Shown here one piece after another: positions 1 through 8,019 of a stretch of DNA of 45,672 nucleotides; the stretch's first letter is position 1; the number at the start of each line of letters is the position of its first letter. The notes under the pieces were generated by a model, which did no database searches, was not told where the DNA came from, and saw only the letters and a list, made by a program, of their open reading frames with translations. Both the position numbers and the translations under genes were made by a program. Source of the stretch: Nitrospirota bacterium (lineage in GTDB: Bacteria; Nitrospirota; JACRHJ01); assembly GCA_021815285.1 (NCBI GenBank), contig JAKAHE010000001.1, forward strand, positions 1-45,672. The letters run 5' to 3'.

Positions 1-1280
1 GTCTTCGGCGCGTCTTTAAGCCCAAGCTTCTTCCTCTGGGCCTTCGACGGCTCGCCAAGGCGTCCGGTCTGGGAAAACATATCCATGGCCTTCGCCGTGG
101 CGGACTGGACATATCCGCGCTCGATTGCCATCTGCTTCAACTGGTGGAACACCTTCTCCATCCCGAAACACTGCGGGCAAAGCTCGATGCAGGTATGGCA
201 CTCGACGCACCGCCAGATGTCCGGGGATTTCAGAAGCTCGTCTATGTCCTCCGTAACGACCCGCTTCATCATCGAGTGCAGGTTTACGCCTTCGAGCAGG
301 AGCGTGACCGGGCAGTCGTTCGTGCAGGCCGCGCAGCTTATGCAGCGCTCTATGGACGCGATGTCGAAGGCGTCCTTCGTCTTTGCGAGTCTTCCGGTAT
401 TCTTCTCCCATTTTTTCATGAACGATTCCGTCTCTATCTTGTGCATGTCCATGCCTATCTCGGCGGGGGAGAATCCCATCGCAAGGGCGAGGAGTTCCTG
501 GTAGGAGATTACCGGCAGGTTGTATTTCTCTCCCGTGCGCGCGAGCATGAACTGCTGCGTGTCGTACTGGGAAAAACACGACGGGCAGACGGTGGTAATG
601 GCGTCCGCTTCGAGGCCTTTAAGCTCCTGAAGCTTCCGGCGCATCAAGTCCTGGCCTTCGGAGACGTTCCCGACGTTGCTGAGTCCCCCGCCGCAGCATA
701 GCATCTTCGTGGTGTAGTCGATGCTCTTCGCGCCGATTGCGGCGACAAGGGCGTCGAACTTCACGGGGTGGATTGGGTCGTCGAAGTTCAGGACCTTCGC
801 CGGGCGCATCATGTGGCAGCCGTAATGCACGCCTATTCTCATGCCTTTCAGGGGCTTTTTCACGTATGTGGCAATCTTCGCCGGGGATATTACGTCGTGG
901 AAAAGCTCCAGCATGTGGAGAACCTTAATCTTTCCGGTGTATTTCAGGCCGATTTCGGCCAGGCTTTTGTTTACCCGGGCCACGAGTTTCGGGGATTTGT
1001 GAAGCTCTGCCTTCGCCCCTTTAAGCGTGCCGTAGCAGCCGTTGCAGGGCGTAACGAGCGGGAGGCCGGTCGCCTCGGCAAGCGCGAGGTTCCTGGCCGC
1101 CGTCAGGAGCCAGAGATCATTCCCCATGCTCTTTACCAGCTCTTTCTCAGGGCAGCAGGTGAAACCGTCCAGGTCTACTATATCTATTCCCATACGCTCC
1201 GCGACCAGCCTTGCGGCCTTTTCCTGGAAGGCGAATCGGGCGGGTATGGTGCATCCCCAGAAAAAAACATAACTTTGCAT
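1..1280 (-). CDS. HdrB-HdrC-like fused heterodisulfide-reductase-type Fe-S protein (3' end cut by window)
   Basis: I translated this frame by hand from the ATG at 1280; it stays open to the window edge, giving about 426 residues without a stop. The first half has HdrB-type CCG domains: C10-X31-C42C43-X35-C79-X2-C82, then a second set (YGC, LCCGGG, CPSC). The second half carries two ferredoxin motifs, CISCAACTNDCP and CVECHTCIELCP, as in HdrC. CCG domains bind the non-cubane clusters that do disulfide or electron-bifurcation chemistry in Hdr enzymes. The order B then C is the reverse of methanogen HdrD, as I know that family. The physiological substrate is unknown; an electron-transfer role near the membrane or with ferredoxin is inference. 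SD GGAG lies before the ATG. High confidence in family, low in substrate. Confidence 0.85.
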   Translation of the reverse strand, partial: MQSYVFFWGCTIPARFAFQEKAARLVAERMGIDIVDLDGFTCCPEKELVKSMGNDLWLLTAARNLALAEATGLPLVTPCNGCYGTLKGAKAELHKSPKLVARVNKSLAEIGLKYTGKIKVLHMLELFHDVISPAKIATYVKKPLKGMRIGVHYGCHMMRPAKVLNFDDPIHPVKFDALVAAIGAKSIDYTTKMLCCGGGLSNVGNVSEGQDLMRRKLQELKGLEADAITTVCPSCFSQYDTQQFMLARTGEKYNLPVISYQELLALAMGFSPAEIGMDMHKIETESFMKKWEKNTGRLAKTKDAFDIASIERCISCAACTNDCPVTLLLEGVNLHSMMKRVVTEDIDELLKSPDIWRCVECHTCIELCPQCFGMEKVFHQLKQMAIERGYVQSATAKAMDMFSQTGRLGEPSKAQRKKLGLKDAPK

Positions 1281-1308
1281 TTAATAAATCTCCAGAATCT
1301 CTACGGCG

Positions 1309-1333
1309 AAAAAAGCCGCCTTTTCAAAGGCGG
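1309..1333 (-). terminator. terminator-like hairpin at the 5' end of the hdr-like transcript
   Basis: An 8-bp perfect stem (1316-1323 with 1326-1333, 2-nt loop) is followed on the minus strand by six T at 1314-1309. No minus-strand gene lies upstream, so it cannot end another gene's message. It sits between the predicted promoter and the ATG at 1280. Confidence 0.55.
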
Positions 1334-1339
1334 ATATTG

Positions 1340-1368
1340 ATGCTATAAAAACGCGCATTTAATGTCAA
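1340..1368 (-). promoter_or_regulatory. sigma70-type promoter of the hdr-like gene
   Basis: The minus strand reads TTGACA (1368-1363), a 17-bp spacer and TAGCAT (1345-1340). The predicted start is near 1333, at the first base of the hairpin described above. Matching is by eye only. Confidence 0.5.
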
Positions 1369-1458
1369 GGATTTTTTCCGGAACACGGAATGTTTCTATA
1401 TCAGGAATTATATCTGTTATCAAGCCCTTAGTCCAGAAGAATTAATTTTGTTTAATAA

Positions 1459-1487
1459 TTTTAAAATTAACATAAAAGGGTTATAAT
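1459..1487 (+). promoter_or_regulatory. possible promoter of the membrane/GAF gene pair
   Basis: TATAAT at 1482-1487 is a perfect -10 box. The -35 (TTTTAA at 1459-1464) is weak. Transcription would start near 1494, leaving under 20 nt before the first in-frame ATG, and I see no Shine-Dalgarno sequence at a normal distance. Confidence 0.4.
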
Positions 1488-1502
1488 ATTTATATTCATG
1501 GT

Positions 1503-1970
1503 ATGGTCATGGTCAAGAAAGCTTTAAAATTTGCACTACTGAAATCAGCCGCGGTCATCACCATCGTCCTGGCCGATTGGGGCAGCGCATGGGCTGTGCA
1601 GCAGCACCCTGGCGACGAGGGCTTCGACGCCCACATGATGGCCCACGTCTTTCTGATAGCGTCCATGGTCTATCTCTTCGCCGTGCTCGGGAAACCGTCC
1701 CTCAGGCTCTCCGGATGGAAGCTCATACGCCTGGCCGCGCTCTTTTTCCTGCTGTGGAACGTGGACGTCTCCATTACGCATATCACCGGGCTGCTCATGG
1801 CGCCGAAAGAGCATTATTTCAAGGGTTCCTGGATGCTCGTGGAAGACCTGAAAACCGAGCTTTATTACGTCACCCGCCTGGCAGAGTATTTCTTCCTTGT
1901 GCCGGCCTTTCTTTTCATGGCCCTGGGCTTAAGGCGCCTGGAGACGGAACTCAGACGGGAGAAGGAATGA
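1503..1970 (+). CDS. small membrane protein of unknown function
   Basis: This is a 155-residue protein that I do not recognise. It has a hydrophobic N-terminus (about residues 10-31, possibly a signal peptide ending near AWA) and three further hydrophobic stretches (about 46-62, 77-98 and 125-143). Histidines at 44, 48 and 93 lie in or beside the membrane segments and could bind metal or haem, which is speculation. The start could be ATG 1503 or ATG 1509. Its stop overlaps the ATG of the next gene (ATGA), so the two are translationally coupled and the protein is probably a partner of the GAF sensor. Confidence 0.7.
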   Translation: MVMVKKALKFALLKSAAVITIVLADWGSAWAVQQHPGDEGFDAHMMAHVFLIASMVYLFAVLGKPSLRLSGWKLIRLAALFFLLWNVDVSITHITGLLMAPKEHYFKGSWMLVEDLKTELYYVTRLAEYFFLVPAFLFMALGLRRLETELRREKE

Positions 1971-3046
1971 CGAGCCTCGAACCCGTATGGACTATAGACA
2001 TAGTCTCCAATCTCCTGCTCGTGGCAATATCCGCATACATGATCTCGGAGGTGCGCCGGATACGCGCGCTCAGGCCGCACGCGCCGATATGGATGTATCT
2101 GTACTGGCAGGTCGTGGCGCTTGCGGTCTTCGCCATTTCCCATTCCGTCGCGCATATTGTCCAGCACATCCTCTCGGAGATGGGCTGGGGAGAAATATGG
2201 GAATACTTGAGGCCCTTTACCGGCGCAACCAACACCCTGACGTTCATGGTAATCGGCATACTGGCGTTCCTGTACCGGGACCTGGAATACGTGAGCGAGC
2301 GGTTCGGCACGCTTGCCGAGGCGAAAAAAGAGCTCGAGCAGTCGATGATGATGCTTAGGGAGTCCTCGAAACAGATGGAGCGCGACGCCGAGGAGATATT
2401 CCAGAAAAACAGGGAACTCGCCGCCCTTTACAAGATCGCGGTGGAAATAGGGAGGTCGCTTGAACTGGACAGGGTCATGTCTGCGACTATAAAGGAGGTG
2501 AAAGACCTCGTCTGGGCGGATTTCCTTTGTATTTATCTCCTGAAGGGAGACAATCTTGTCATGCAGGTAAGCGAAGGGCTTTCGGAGGCCGCCCTCGAAA
2601 AAACGTCTGTCAGGAGCGCCCAGGAGCCGTGGATAAAAAGAGAACTGCTGCACGGCAGGATGTTCTTTGCGCAGGAGCGCCCGTCAGATAAATTAGGCAG
2701 GATAGACAAAAACCTTAAAAGCGAGGGTATGCAGGCATGGGCGGCCATACCGCTCATGGCAAAGGGGAAGGTTGCCGGCGCGCTCGCGGTCGGTTCGAGG
2801 AATTACGACGGCATAGACCAGCGCCGGATAAACACGCTTATGACGATAGGCAGGTATGTCGGGATTGTCATCGAGAATTCCATGCTCTATGGCGAGCTCA
2901 AGCAGAAGGTGGAAGACCTGGAGCGTTTTTCAAAGTTCTCCGTCGGCAGGGAGATGCGCATACTCGAGATAAAGGAGGAACTGAAGAACCTTACGGCCAG
3001 ATGCCGCCCGCTGCTTGAGCAGAATGGGGATGCGCCGGACAAATGA
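1967..3046 (+). CDS. membrane-anchored GAF-domain sensor protein
   Basis: A 359-residue protein whose start at 1967 overlaps the upstream stop (ATGA) behind a GGGAGAAGGA ribosome site. It has three membrane spans (about 11-28, 42-68 and 87-104), a coiled coil (about 112-155) and a GAF domain (about 155-310), then a short charged tail. The second span carries His59, His63 and His67, four residues apart on one helix face. No kinase, GGDEF, phosphatase or DNA-binding domain follows, so it must pass its signal through a partner. GAF domains bind small ligands or redox cofactors; the ligand here is unknown. The convergent orphan histidine kinase at 3130-4290 is a possible but unproven partner. Confidence 0.8.
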   Translation: MTSLEPVWTIDIVSNLLLVAISAYMISEVRRIRALRPHAPIWMYLYWQVVALAVFAISHSVAHIVQHILSEMGWGEIWEYLRPFTGATNTLTFMVIGILAFLYRDLEYVSERFGTLAEAKKELEQSMMMLRESSKQMERDAEEIFQKNRELAALYKIAVEIGRSLELDRVMSATIKEVKDLVWADFLCIYLLKGDNLVMQVSEGLSEAALEKTSVRSAQEPWIKRELLHGRMFFAQERPSDKLGRIDKNLKSEGMQAWAAIPLMAKGKVAGALAVGSRNYDGIDQRRINTLMTIGRYVGIVIENSMLYGELKQKVEDLERFSKFSVGREMRILEIKEELKNLTARCRPLLEQNGDAPDK

Positions 3047-3129
3047 AATCGTTTCCTGATCTCCCAGAAGACTTCCTCACCGACTTTTATCAGTAAAGTT
3101 ATATTACGCGAAACAGTAATCGGCAACCG

Positions 3130-4290
3130 CTACCTGTACACCGGCAGGTAGACCGTGAAGGTCGTGCCCTTGCCGGGAACGCTGTCCACCTTTATCATCC
3201 CGCCGTGCTCCTCGATGGTCTTCAGCGCGAGCGCGAGGCCCAGGCCAAGCCCGCCGCCCTTGGAGGAATAGAAGGGATTGAATATGTCCTTGAGGGCGTC
3301 CGGCTCTATGCCGCACCCGGTGTCGGAAACGGTAACGGCGAGCATTGTCTTCTTGCCCTTCTCGGTCTTTATGCTGGAATAGAGGAAGTCGGACGGGATG
3401 CCGGTTCCGAGCGTGAGGACGCCGCCCTGGGACATTGCCTCCACGGCATTTTTTATGAGGTTTAAAAACACTCCCTGGAGGCTCGGTTCGTCCCCCTCTA
3501 TCTCCGGGACGGACGGGTCGTATTCCCGCTTTATCTTGAGTTTGAGTTTTTTTATGTCGGGGGCGAGCAGGGTCAGGGATTCGTCAAGGAGGCTGTGCAG
3601 GTTCATCTTCGCGGTCTTCGGAAGCCCTGGCCGGGACAGGCCCCGAAGCGACTCGAGTATACCCGTTAGCCGGTCAACCTGCTTTATGATGACGCCCAGG
3701 TATTCGGAGAGGGACTCCTCCACAGGCAGGCCCTTTATCTCCTCCATCAGGAGCTGCGAGGCGCCTTTTATGCCGCCAAGCGGGTTTCGGAGCTCGTGCG
3801 CGACAGAGGCCGCCATTGTGCCCAGGTATGCAAGCCGCTCGGATTTCTTTATGGCCTCCTCGAGCTCCCTTAAGCGCGAGGCCTCCCGAAGCGACAGCGC
3901 GACTCCGAGCGTCTGGCCGTCCGGCCCTTCGATGGGCGAAGCGGAAGCCTCCACGGGGATGCCGGTCGCGTCCGGCCTTACGAACTCCGTCGTAAAACCG
4001 GTATGCGGCCTGCCGGAGGCAAGCGTGCGCATGGCAAGCTCGGCCAGCCCCAGGTTGCCTTTGTCGAAGGTTTCCATGGCAGTCCTGCCGATCGCCTCCG
4101 CCGAGAGCATGGCGAGCTCGTGTGCGGCGCGGTTCGCGCTTATCAGCTTCAGATCCCCGTCGAAGATTATTACGCCTTCCGGGATTGCATAAAGTATCTC
4201 CTCGTAATACTCCCTGCTTCCGGCCTTGGGAAGGGCGGCCTTGGCCACGACCGGGGTTTCAGGGTTCTGCGATTTACGTGTCTTCGGCAT
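3130..4290 (-). CDS. PAS-domain sensor histidine kinase (NtrB/AtoS-like, soluble)
   Basis: This 386-residue kinase has a PAS domain (about 28-135), a dimerisation/phosphoacceptor helix with AHELRNP and His165, and an ATPase domain with N-box NLIKNAVEA (277-285), DTGCG (323-327), NPFYSSK (338-344) and GLGLGLA (347-353). The H-box and N-box resemble NtrB-type kinases that partner sigma54 activators. No membrane span is visible, so sensing is probably cytoplasmic. No response regulator is adjacent, so it is an orphan within this window. Its ATG shares one base with the TAA of the upstream HAD gene, which implies coupling. Family assignment is firm; the signal is unknown. Confidence 0.92.
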   Translation of the reverse strand: MPKTRKSQNPETPVVAKAALPKAGSREYYEEILYAIPEGVIIFDGDLKLISANRAAHELAMLSAEAIGRTAMETFDKGNLGLAELAMRTLASGRPHTGFTTEFVRPDATGIPVEASASPIEGPDGQTLGVALSLREASRLRELEEAIKKSERLAYLGTMAASVAHELRNPLGGIKGASQLLMEEIKGLPVEESLSEYLGVIIKQVDRLTGILESLRGLSRPGLPKTAKMNLHSLLDESLTLLAPDIKKLKLKIKREYDPSVPEIEGDEPSLQGVFLNLIKNAVEAMSQGGVLTLGTGIPSDFLYSSIKTEKGKKTMLAVTVSDTGCGIEPDALKDIFNPFYSSKGGGLGLGLALALKTIEEHGGMIKVDSVPGKGTTFTVYLPVYR

Positions 4291-4973
4291 TATAGCAGGA
4301 GGGCTTCCAGGTTCCCGAAATGTTCGACGGTTATTATATGCCCGGAGGGCGGAAGGGCGGTATGCTCGTGCTGCCAGGTCATGGAAAAAGGGATAAAGAC
4401 GGAACGCACTCCGTTTTCCACCGCAGGGAGAATATCCGAACGCGGCGAGTCCCCTATCATCCAGGTCTCGTGCGCCTTAAGCCCCAGTTCTTCAAGAACG
4501 CCCCGGAAAGAATCCCTGTCTTTCTCCGGCACGACCCGGACGTGATGGAAATACTCCCTGAGCGGGGATTTTTCGATCTTCCCAAGCTGCTCTTCCGCGT
4601 TGCCCTTCGTATACATCACCATCTTATACCTGTCTGCGAGCTTCGGCACGGTCTCTTCCACGCCGGGAAGGAGGCAGACCGGGTGATGGAATACGCCTTC
4701 CCCTATCTCCTCGATTGTTTGCAGGATTTTTTCTTCCGGCTCGGGTTCGAGCAGTCCGTATACGTCCGCCATGGACATCGCCTGGCTCCTCGCCCCGTAG
4801 CCGTAGCGCGGGACGTTCTCCATTTCCAGCCGGAGAAGCAGGCTGTCCGCCCGCTCGCGGGAATAGCCTTGCGCCTCCATGAGGGACACGAACTTCTCGT
4901 GCGCGTCCAGGAAAAAACGGTTGTTTTCCCAGAGTGTGTCGTCGCAGTCGATTATGAGGTTTTTCGGGAACAT
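4290..4973 (-). CDS. HAD-family hydrolase (phosphatase)
   Basis: I chose the ATG at 4973 (MFPKNL) because the HAD fold begins there; the frame is open further upstream but would overlap hydG. The 227-residue protein has motif I DCDDT (Asp9, Asp11), motif II Thr122 in MYTKG, a motif III Lys near 151, and motif IV GDSPRSD (174-180). A cap of about 80 residues lies between motifs I and II, as in phosphoglycolate-phosphatase or nucleotidase relatives. It probably removes phosphate from a small metabolite; the substrate cannot be read from the sequence. It lies 50 bp after hydG and directly before the histidine kinase. Confidence 0.88.
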   Translation of the reverse strand: MFPKNLIIDCDDTLWENNRFFLDAHEKFVSLMEAQGYSRERADSLLLRLEMENVPRYGYGARSQAMSMADVYGLLEPEPEEKILQTIEEIGEGVFHHPVCLLPGVEETVPKLADRYKMVMYTKGNAEEQLGKIEKSPLREYFHHVRVVPEKDRDSFRGVLEELGLKAHETWMIGDSPRSDILPAVENGVRSVFIPFSMTWQHEHTALPPSGHIITVEHFGNLEALLL

Positions 4974-5023
4974 GCGGGAAATTCTACCAGAGGCTTCCGG
5001 GCAATACAAGCTATTTGAGGAAA

Positions 5024-6406
5024 TCAGTAGTGGACGTCCCGTTTCCCTTTTTCGACCGTCTCCAGCTTCCTTTTTACGTCTTCCCTGAGCTTGCCTTTGA
5101 ATTCCTCCAGAAAACGGTTCAGGGAAGCTTCCATAATCTCCCGACCTTCGGGGCTTGCGTCGAGCAGATACTCCTTGAGCGAAAGAAGCGCGTTCGCCGT
5201 GCAGAGTTCGTTCAGATTCCCGGACTGGGCGGTGTGGAGATAGCTGCTCCCCTGTCTTCCGCTCCTGTAGCAGGCGGTGCATAAAGACGGCAGAAGCCCC
5301 ATCTCCGAGATTACCCGCGCCATCTCAGGGAGCGGCCTTATGTCGGAGAGGTCGAACTGCGAGGTGTTCTTTTCGCGCCCGTCGTATCCGCCGGGTTCCG
5401 TGGAGGAGCCTGCGGAAATCTGCGACGCCCCGCACAGAAGGCATTCCTCCCGGAGCCTCGCAGGTTCGCGCGTGGAAACAACGACTCCCGCCTGCGGCAC
5501 GGACAGGCGGTATACCGCGACAATCTTTTTGAAATCCTCGTCGCTCACGGGATATGGGGCCTTCTTAATCTCCGCGCCCTCGGCGGATTTGAGCCGCGGG
5601 ACGGATATGGTATGCGCGCAGGCGCCGAATTTCGCCTCAAGGTGTTTCGAGTGCGCAATCGCGGCAAGGGCGTCGTAATGGTAATCGTAAAGACCGAGGA
5701 GCGGGCCGATGCCCACGTCCCCGAAACCCGCCTGAAGACCCCTGTCCATGACGGACAGCCTGTAGAGGAAGTCGGACTTTCTGCCGGTGGGGTGCAGGAC
5801 CTTGTAGCTCTCTTCGTGGTATGTCTCCTGGAAGCACTGGTATACGCCGTAGCCTGCGGACTTCAGCTTCCTGAAGTCCTCCACGGAGACTGGCGCGGAG
5901 TTCACGTGCAGGATCCTGACGTCGGTGCGGGAATAAATCTCCTCCGCAATTTTTATAAGGTAATCCACCCCCGAGTATCGCGGGTGCTCGCCTGCGACGA
6001 GTATAATCCGCTTGAAGCCCGTCCGCGATAGTATCTTCGCCTGCTCCACGGCCTCGTCGGGTGAGAGCGCCTTCCTGCGGGCAGTGGAGTTTGATTTCCT
6101 GAAGCCGCAGTACAGGCAGTCGTTAGAGCAGTAATTGGAGAGATAGAGCGGGGCGAAAAGCACTACCCGCGGGCCGAACACGGCGGACTTCACCTCCGCC
6201 GCCTTTTCATATATCGCGCGCAGTGAGTCTTCTTCTTCGACCATCAGGAGCTTCGCGGCATCGGAAAGCGGCAGGCCCTTTAACTCTCCAGCGCGTGAAA
6301 GTATATCGTCAAGCTCGGAGGAAGACGGCGCCTTCGCATTCCCAAGCGCGTCCTCCACGTCACGCAAAAAATCTGTCAACAAAACCTCACTCTCCCGGCT
6401 CGCCAA
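5024..6406 (-). CDS. hydG: HydG-type radical SAM tyrosine lyase ([FeFe]-hydrogenase H-cluster maturase)
   Basis: This 460-residue protein has the radical SAM triad CSNDCLYC (Cys93, 97, 100) and a C-terminal Cys376-X2-Cys379-X22-Cys402. That CX2CX22C pattern marks HydG, which makes CO and cyanide from tyrosine on a second Fe-S cluster; ThiH lacks it. The closing region CTANALLSLKEYL is also HydG-like. The start shown is TTG at 6406 behind TGAGGA; TTG at 6379 behind GTGAGG is about as good. It overlaps the upstream thiF-like gene by 20 bp. HydE, HydF and the hydrogenase are not in the window. A ThiH-like role in thiazole synthesis is the alternative, judged less likely. Confidence 0.85.
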   Translation of the reverse strand: MASRESEVLLTDFLRDVEDALGNAKAPSSSELDDILSRAGELKGLPLSDAAKLLMVEEEDSLRAIYEKAAEVKSAVFGPRVVLFAPLYLSNYCSNDCLYCGFRKSNSTARRKALSPDEAVEQAKILSRTGFKRIILVAGEHPRYSGVDYLIKIAEEIYSRTDVRILHVNSAPVSVEDFRKLKSAGYGVYQCFQETYHEESYKVLHPTGRKSDFLYRLSVMDRGLQAGFGDVGIGPLLGLYDYHYDALAAIAHSKHLEAKFGACAHTISVPRLKSAEGAEIKKAPYPVSDEDFKKIVAVYRLSVPQAGVVVSTREPARLREECLLCGASQISAGSSTEPGGYDGREKNTSQFDLSDIRPLPEMARVISEMGLLPSLCTACYRSGRQGSSYLHTAQSGNLNELCTANALLSLKEYLLDASPEGREIMEASLNRFLEEFKGKLREDVKRKLETVEKGKRDVHY

Positions 6407-7196
6407 GCAGAATCCTCAGCACGCAGTTCGCCTGGTGATGCGCCGCTATGCCGACCCTGGGCGCCATCAATCCCATGCCGGTCGCGGCCTCGGTCTCCTG
6501 GTCTCCCACTATGAAATATTTCCCGAACGGCATGGTCTTTATGGAGTTTGACGGCCCGTGCCCGGCGACCCCGGATGCCGTGACGACCGGCACTTCCGGA
6601 CATCGCTCTGCCATGATATTGAGGAGCATGGCCTTCGACTCCGCCTTGTCGAGAGCCTCGACAAGCGCGCTTACCCTGTCGAAATACTGCGGAATGTTTT
6701 CCTCGTTAAGGACGGCCTTATGCGAGGTTACCCTCACGTAAGGATTTATCCTCCTCAAGTTGTCCTCCATGGCCTCCGTCTTTGGCTTGCCTATCTGGTC
6801 TATGAAATACTGCTGGCGGTTTAAGTTGCTCGGCTCCACGATGTCGTAGTCCACAACCACCAGCTCGCCCACGCCGAGCCTCGCAAGCGCGACGGCCACG
6901 GCGGAGCCTAAGCCCCCCAGGCCCGCAATCCCGATGCGGGCCTTCTTCACCACCTCGTGCACGCCGGGCGTATGCCGCGCCATCATCAGGGACTCGAGCT
7001 CCTCCCTCGAGGGCATCGCCCCCTTCCTGATGAAGATAATATTGTCCCCGTCGTTCAGGAACGGATTGTCCTTGGTCGGGAAACCGTTTAAAATCGTGAG
7101 GTCCGATCCGGGCTTGAACTTGGCCCTGACCTCCATGAGCTTCGGCGGCTCGCCAAACTCGACGAACCGCTCGTTGATTTTTATGCGGATAGCCAT
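6387..7196 (-). CDS. ThiF/E1-like adenylyltransferase with an N-terminal ThiS-like domain
   Basis: The 269-residue protein starts with about 60 residues resembling the small beta-grasp sulfur carrier ThiS/MoaD (ending GDNIIFIRKG), without the C-terminal Gly-Gly. A Rossmann adenylation domain follows: AGLGGLGS (91-98), Asp116/Asp118 and the E1 signature NLNRQ (124-128). The zinc-binding CxxC pairs of classic ThiF/MoeB are absent, as in the shorter ThiF family 2. Members adenylate the C-terminus of a carrier protein; the carrier used here is unknown. It overlaps hydG by 20 bp, so the two are coupled. The call of a fused ThiS domain is inference from size, position and pattern. Confidence 0.78.
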   Translation of the reverse strand: MAIRIKINERFVEFGEPPKLMEVRAKFKPGSDLTILNGFPTKDNPFLNDGDNIIFIRKGAMPSREELESLMMARHTPGVHEVVKKARIGIAGLGGLGSAVAVALARLGVGELVVVDYDIVEPSNLNRQQYFIDQIGKPKTEAMEDNLRRINPYVRVTSHKAVLNEENIPQYFDRVSALVEALDKAESKAMLLNIMAERCPEVPVVTASGVAGHGPSNSIKTMPFGKYFIVGDQETEAATGMGLMAPRVGIAAHHQANCVLRILLGEPGE

Positions 7197-7236
7197 TTGA
7201 TAAAATTTTAAGACAACGGCCCCAGGAAGTCAATCC

Positions 7237-8019
7237 TCAGGCGGCCCTTCTGAAGGATAAATTCGCAAGGACGGCGGTCACGACCAGAAAACCCGACACG
7301 ACGGCAAAATCCACAATGGCCGGATATTCAGGCCCCATCGGGGTTCCGGACGCGCCCGCCAGCAGTATGTTCTTCAGTCCGTCCACGCCGTAAGTCAGTG
7401 GATTTGCGTATGCTATCTCCCTCAAAAACGGCGGCATGAGCCTTACCGGATACATCGCCCCCGAGAGGAAGAACATCGGCATGACGAGGAAGTTCATGAT
7501 TATGTTGAAGCCCTCGTAGGAGCTCATGCGGGACGCCACGAGTATCCCGAAACACGTAAGCGAAAAGGCGAGCATCCCCGATGAAAGAAACAGCAGCAGG
7601 AACTGCGGGATATTTATTTTTATCCCCAGCACGGGCACGAAAATTAGTAATATCAGCACCTGGAGCATGGAGATGGATGTCCCGGCCATGGCCTTGCCGA
7701 CGACGACGGAAAGCCTGGAAATGGGCGCCACGAGTATCTCCTTTAAGAACCCGAACTCCCTGTCCCAGACGATGGAGATTGCGGAGAATATCGACGCGAA
7801 AAGTATCGTCATGCCTATCATGCCGGGGAAGATGAACTGGATGTAGTTTACGCCTCCCACGGGCCTTACGAGCCTGCTCATCCCGCCGCCCACGACAAAA
7901 AGCCACAGTATTGGCCTGGCCATCGTGCCCAATATGCGGCTTTTCTCCCGGATGAACTTCCGAAGCTCGCGGTAGGAAATTACGTATATCGCCTTGGTCT
8001 CATGCGCGAGGTTCGCCAT
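7237..8019 (-). CDS. ABC-2 type transporter permease (DrrB-like)
   Basis: I chose the ATG at 8019 (MANLAHE), which overlaps the stop of the ATPase gene as ATGA. The 260-residue protein has six hydrophobic spans and the ABC-2 layout, including an amphipathic N-terminal ARPILWLF segment and the conserved MFFLSGAMYPV loop before the last spans. ABC-2 permeases pair with one ATPase to export drugs, lipids or polysaccharides from the inner membrane. With the ATPase upstream it forms a two-gene exporter. The substrate cannot be read. Confidence 0.92.
   Translation of the reverse strand: MANLAHETKAIYVISYRELRKFIREKSRILGTMARPILWLFVVGGGMSRLVRPVGGVNYIQFIFPGMIGMTILFASIFSAISIVWDREFGFLKEILVAPISRLSVVVGKAMAGTSISMLQVLILLIFVPVLGIKINIPQFLLLFLSSGMLAFSLTCFGILVASRMSSYEGFNIIMNFLVMPMFFLSGAMYPVRLMPPFLREIAYANPLTYGVDGLKNILLAGASGTPMGPEYPAIVDFAVVSGFLVVTAVLANLSFRRAA

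Noticed and set aside
1577..3046. Long open frame starting at 1577 as the real GAF protein start
   Set aside because: The first 390 bases lie under the coupled upstream gene in another frame; the natural start is the ATGA overlap at 1967 with a good ribosome site.
5024..6406. Call of the radical SAM gene as thiH
   Set aside because: It is about 90 residues longer than ThiH and has the CX2CX22C C-terminal cluster motif of HydG.
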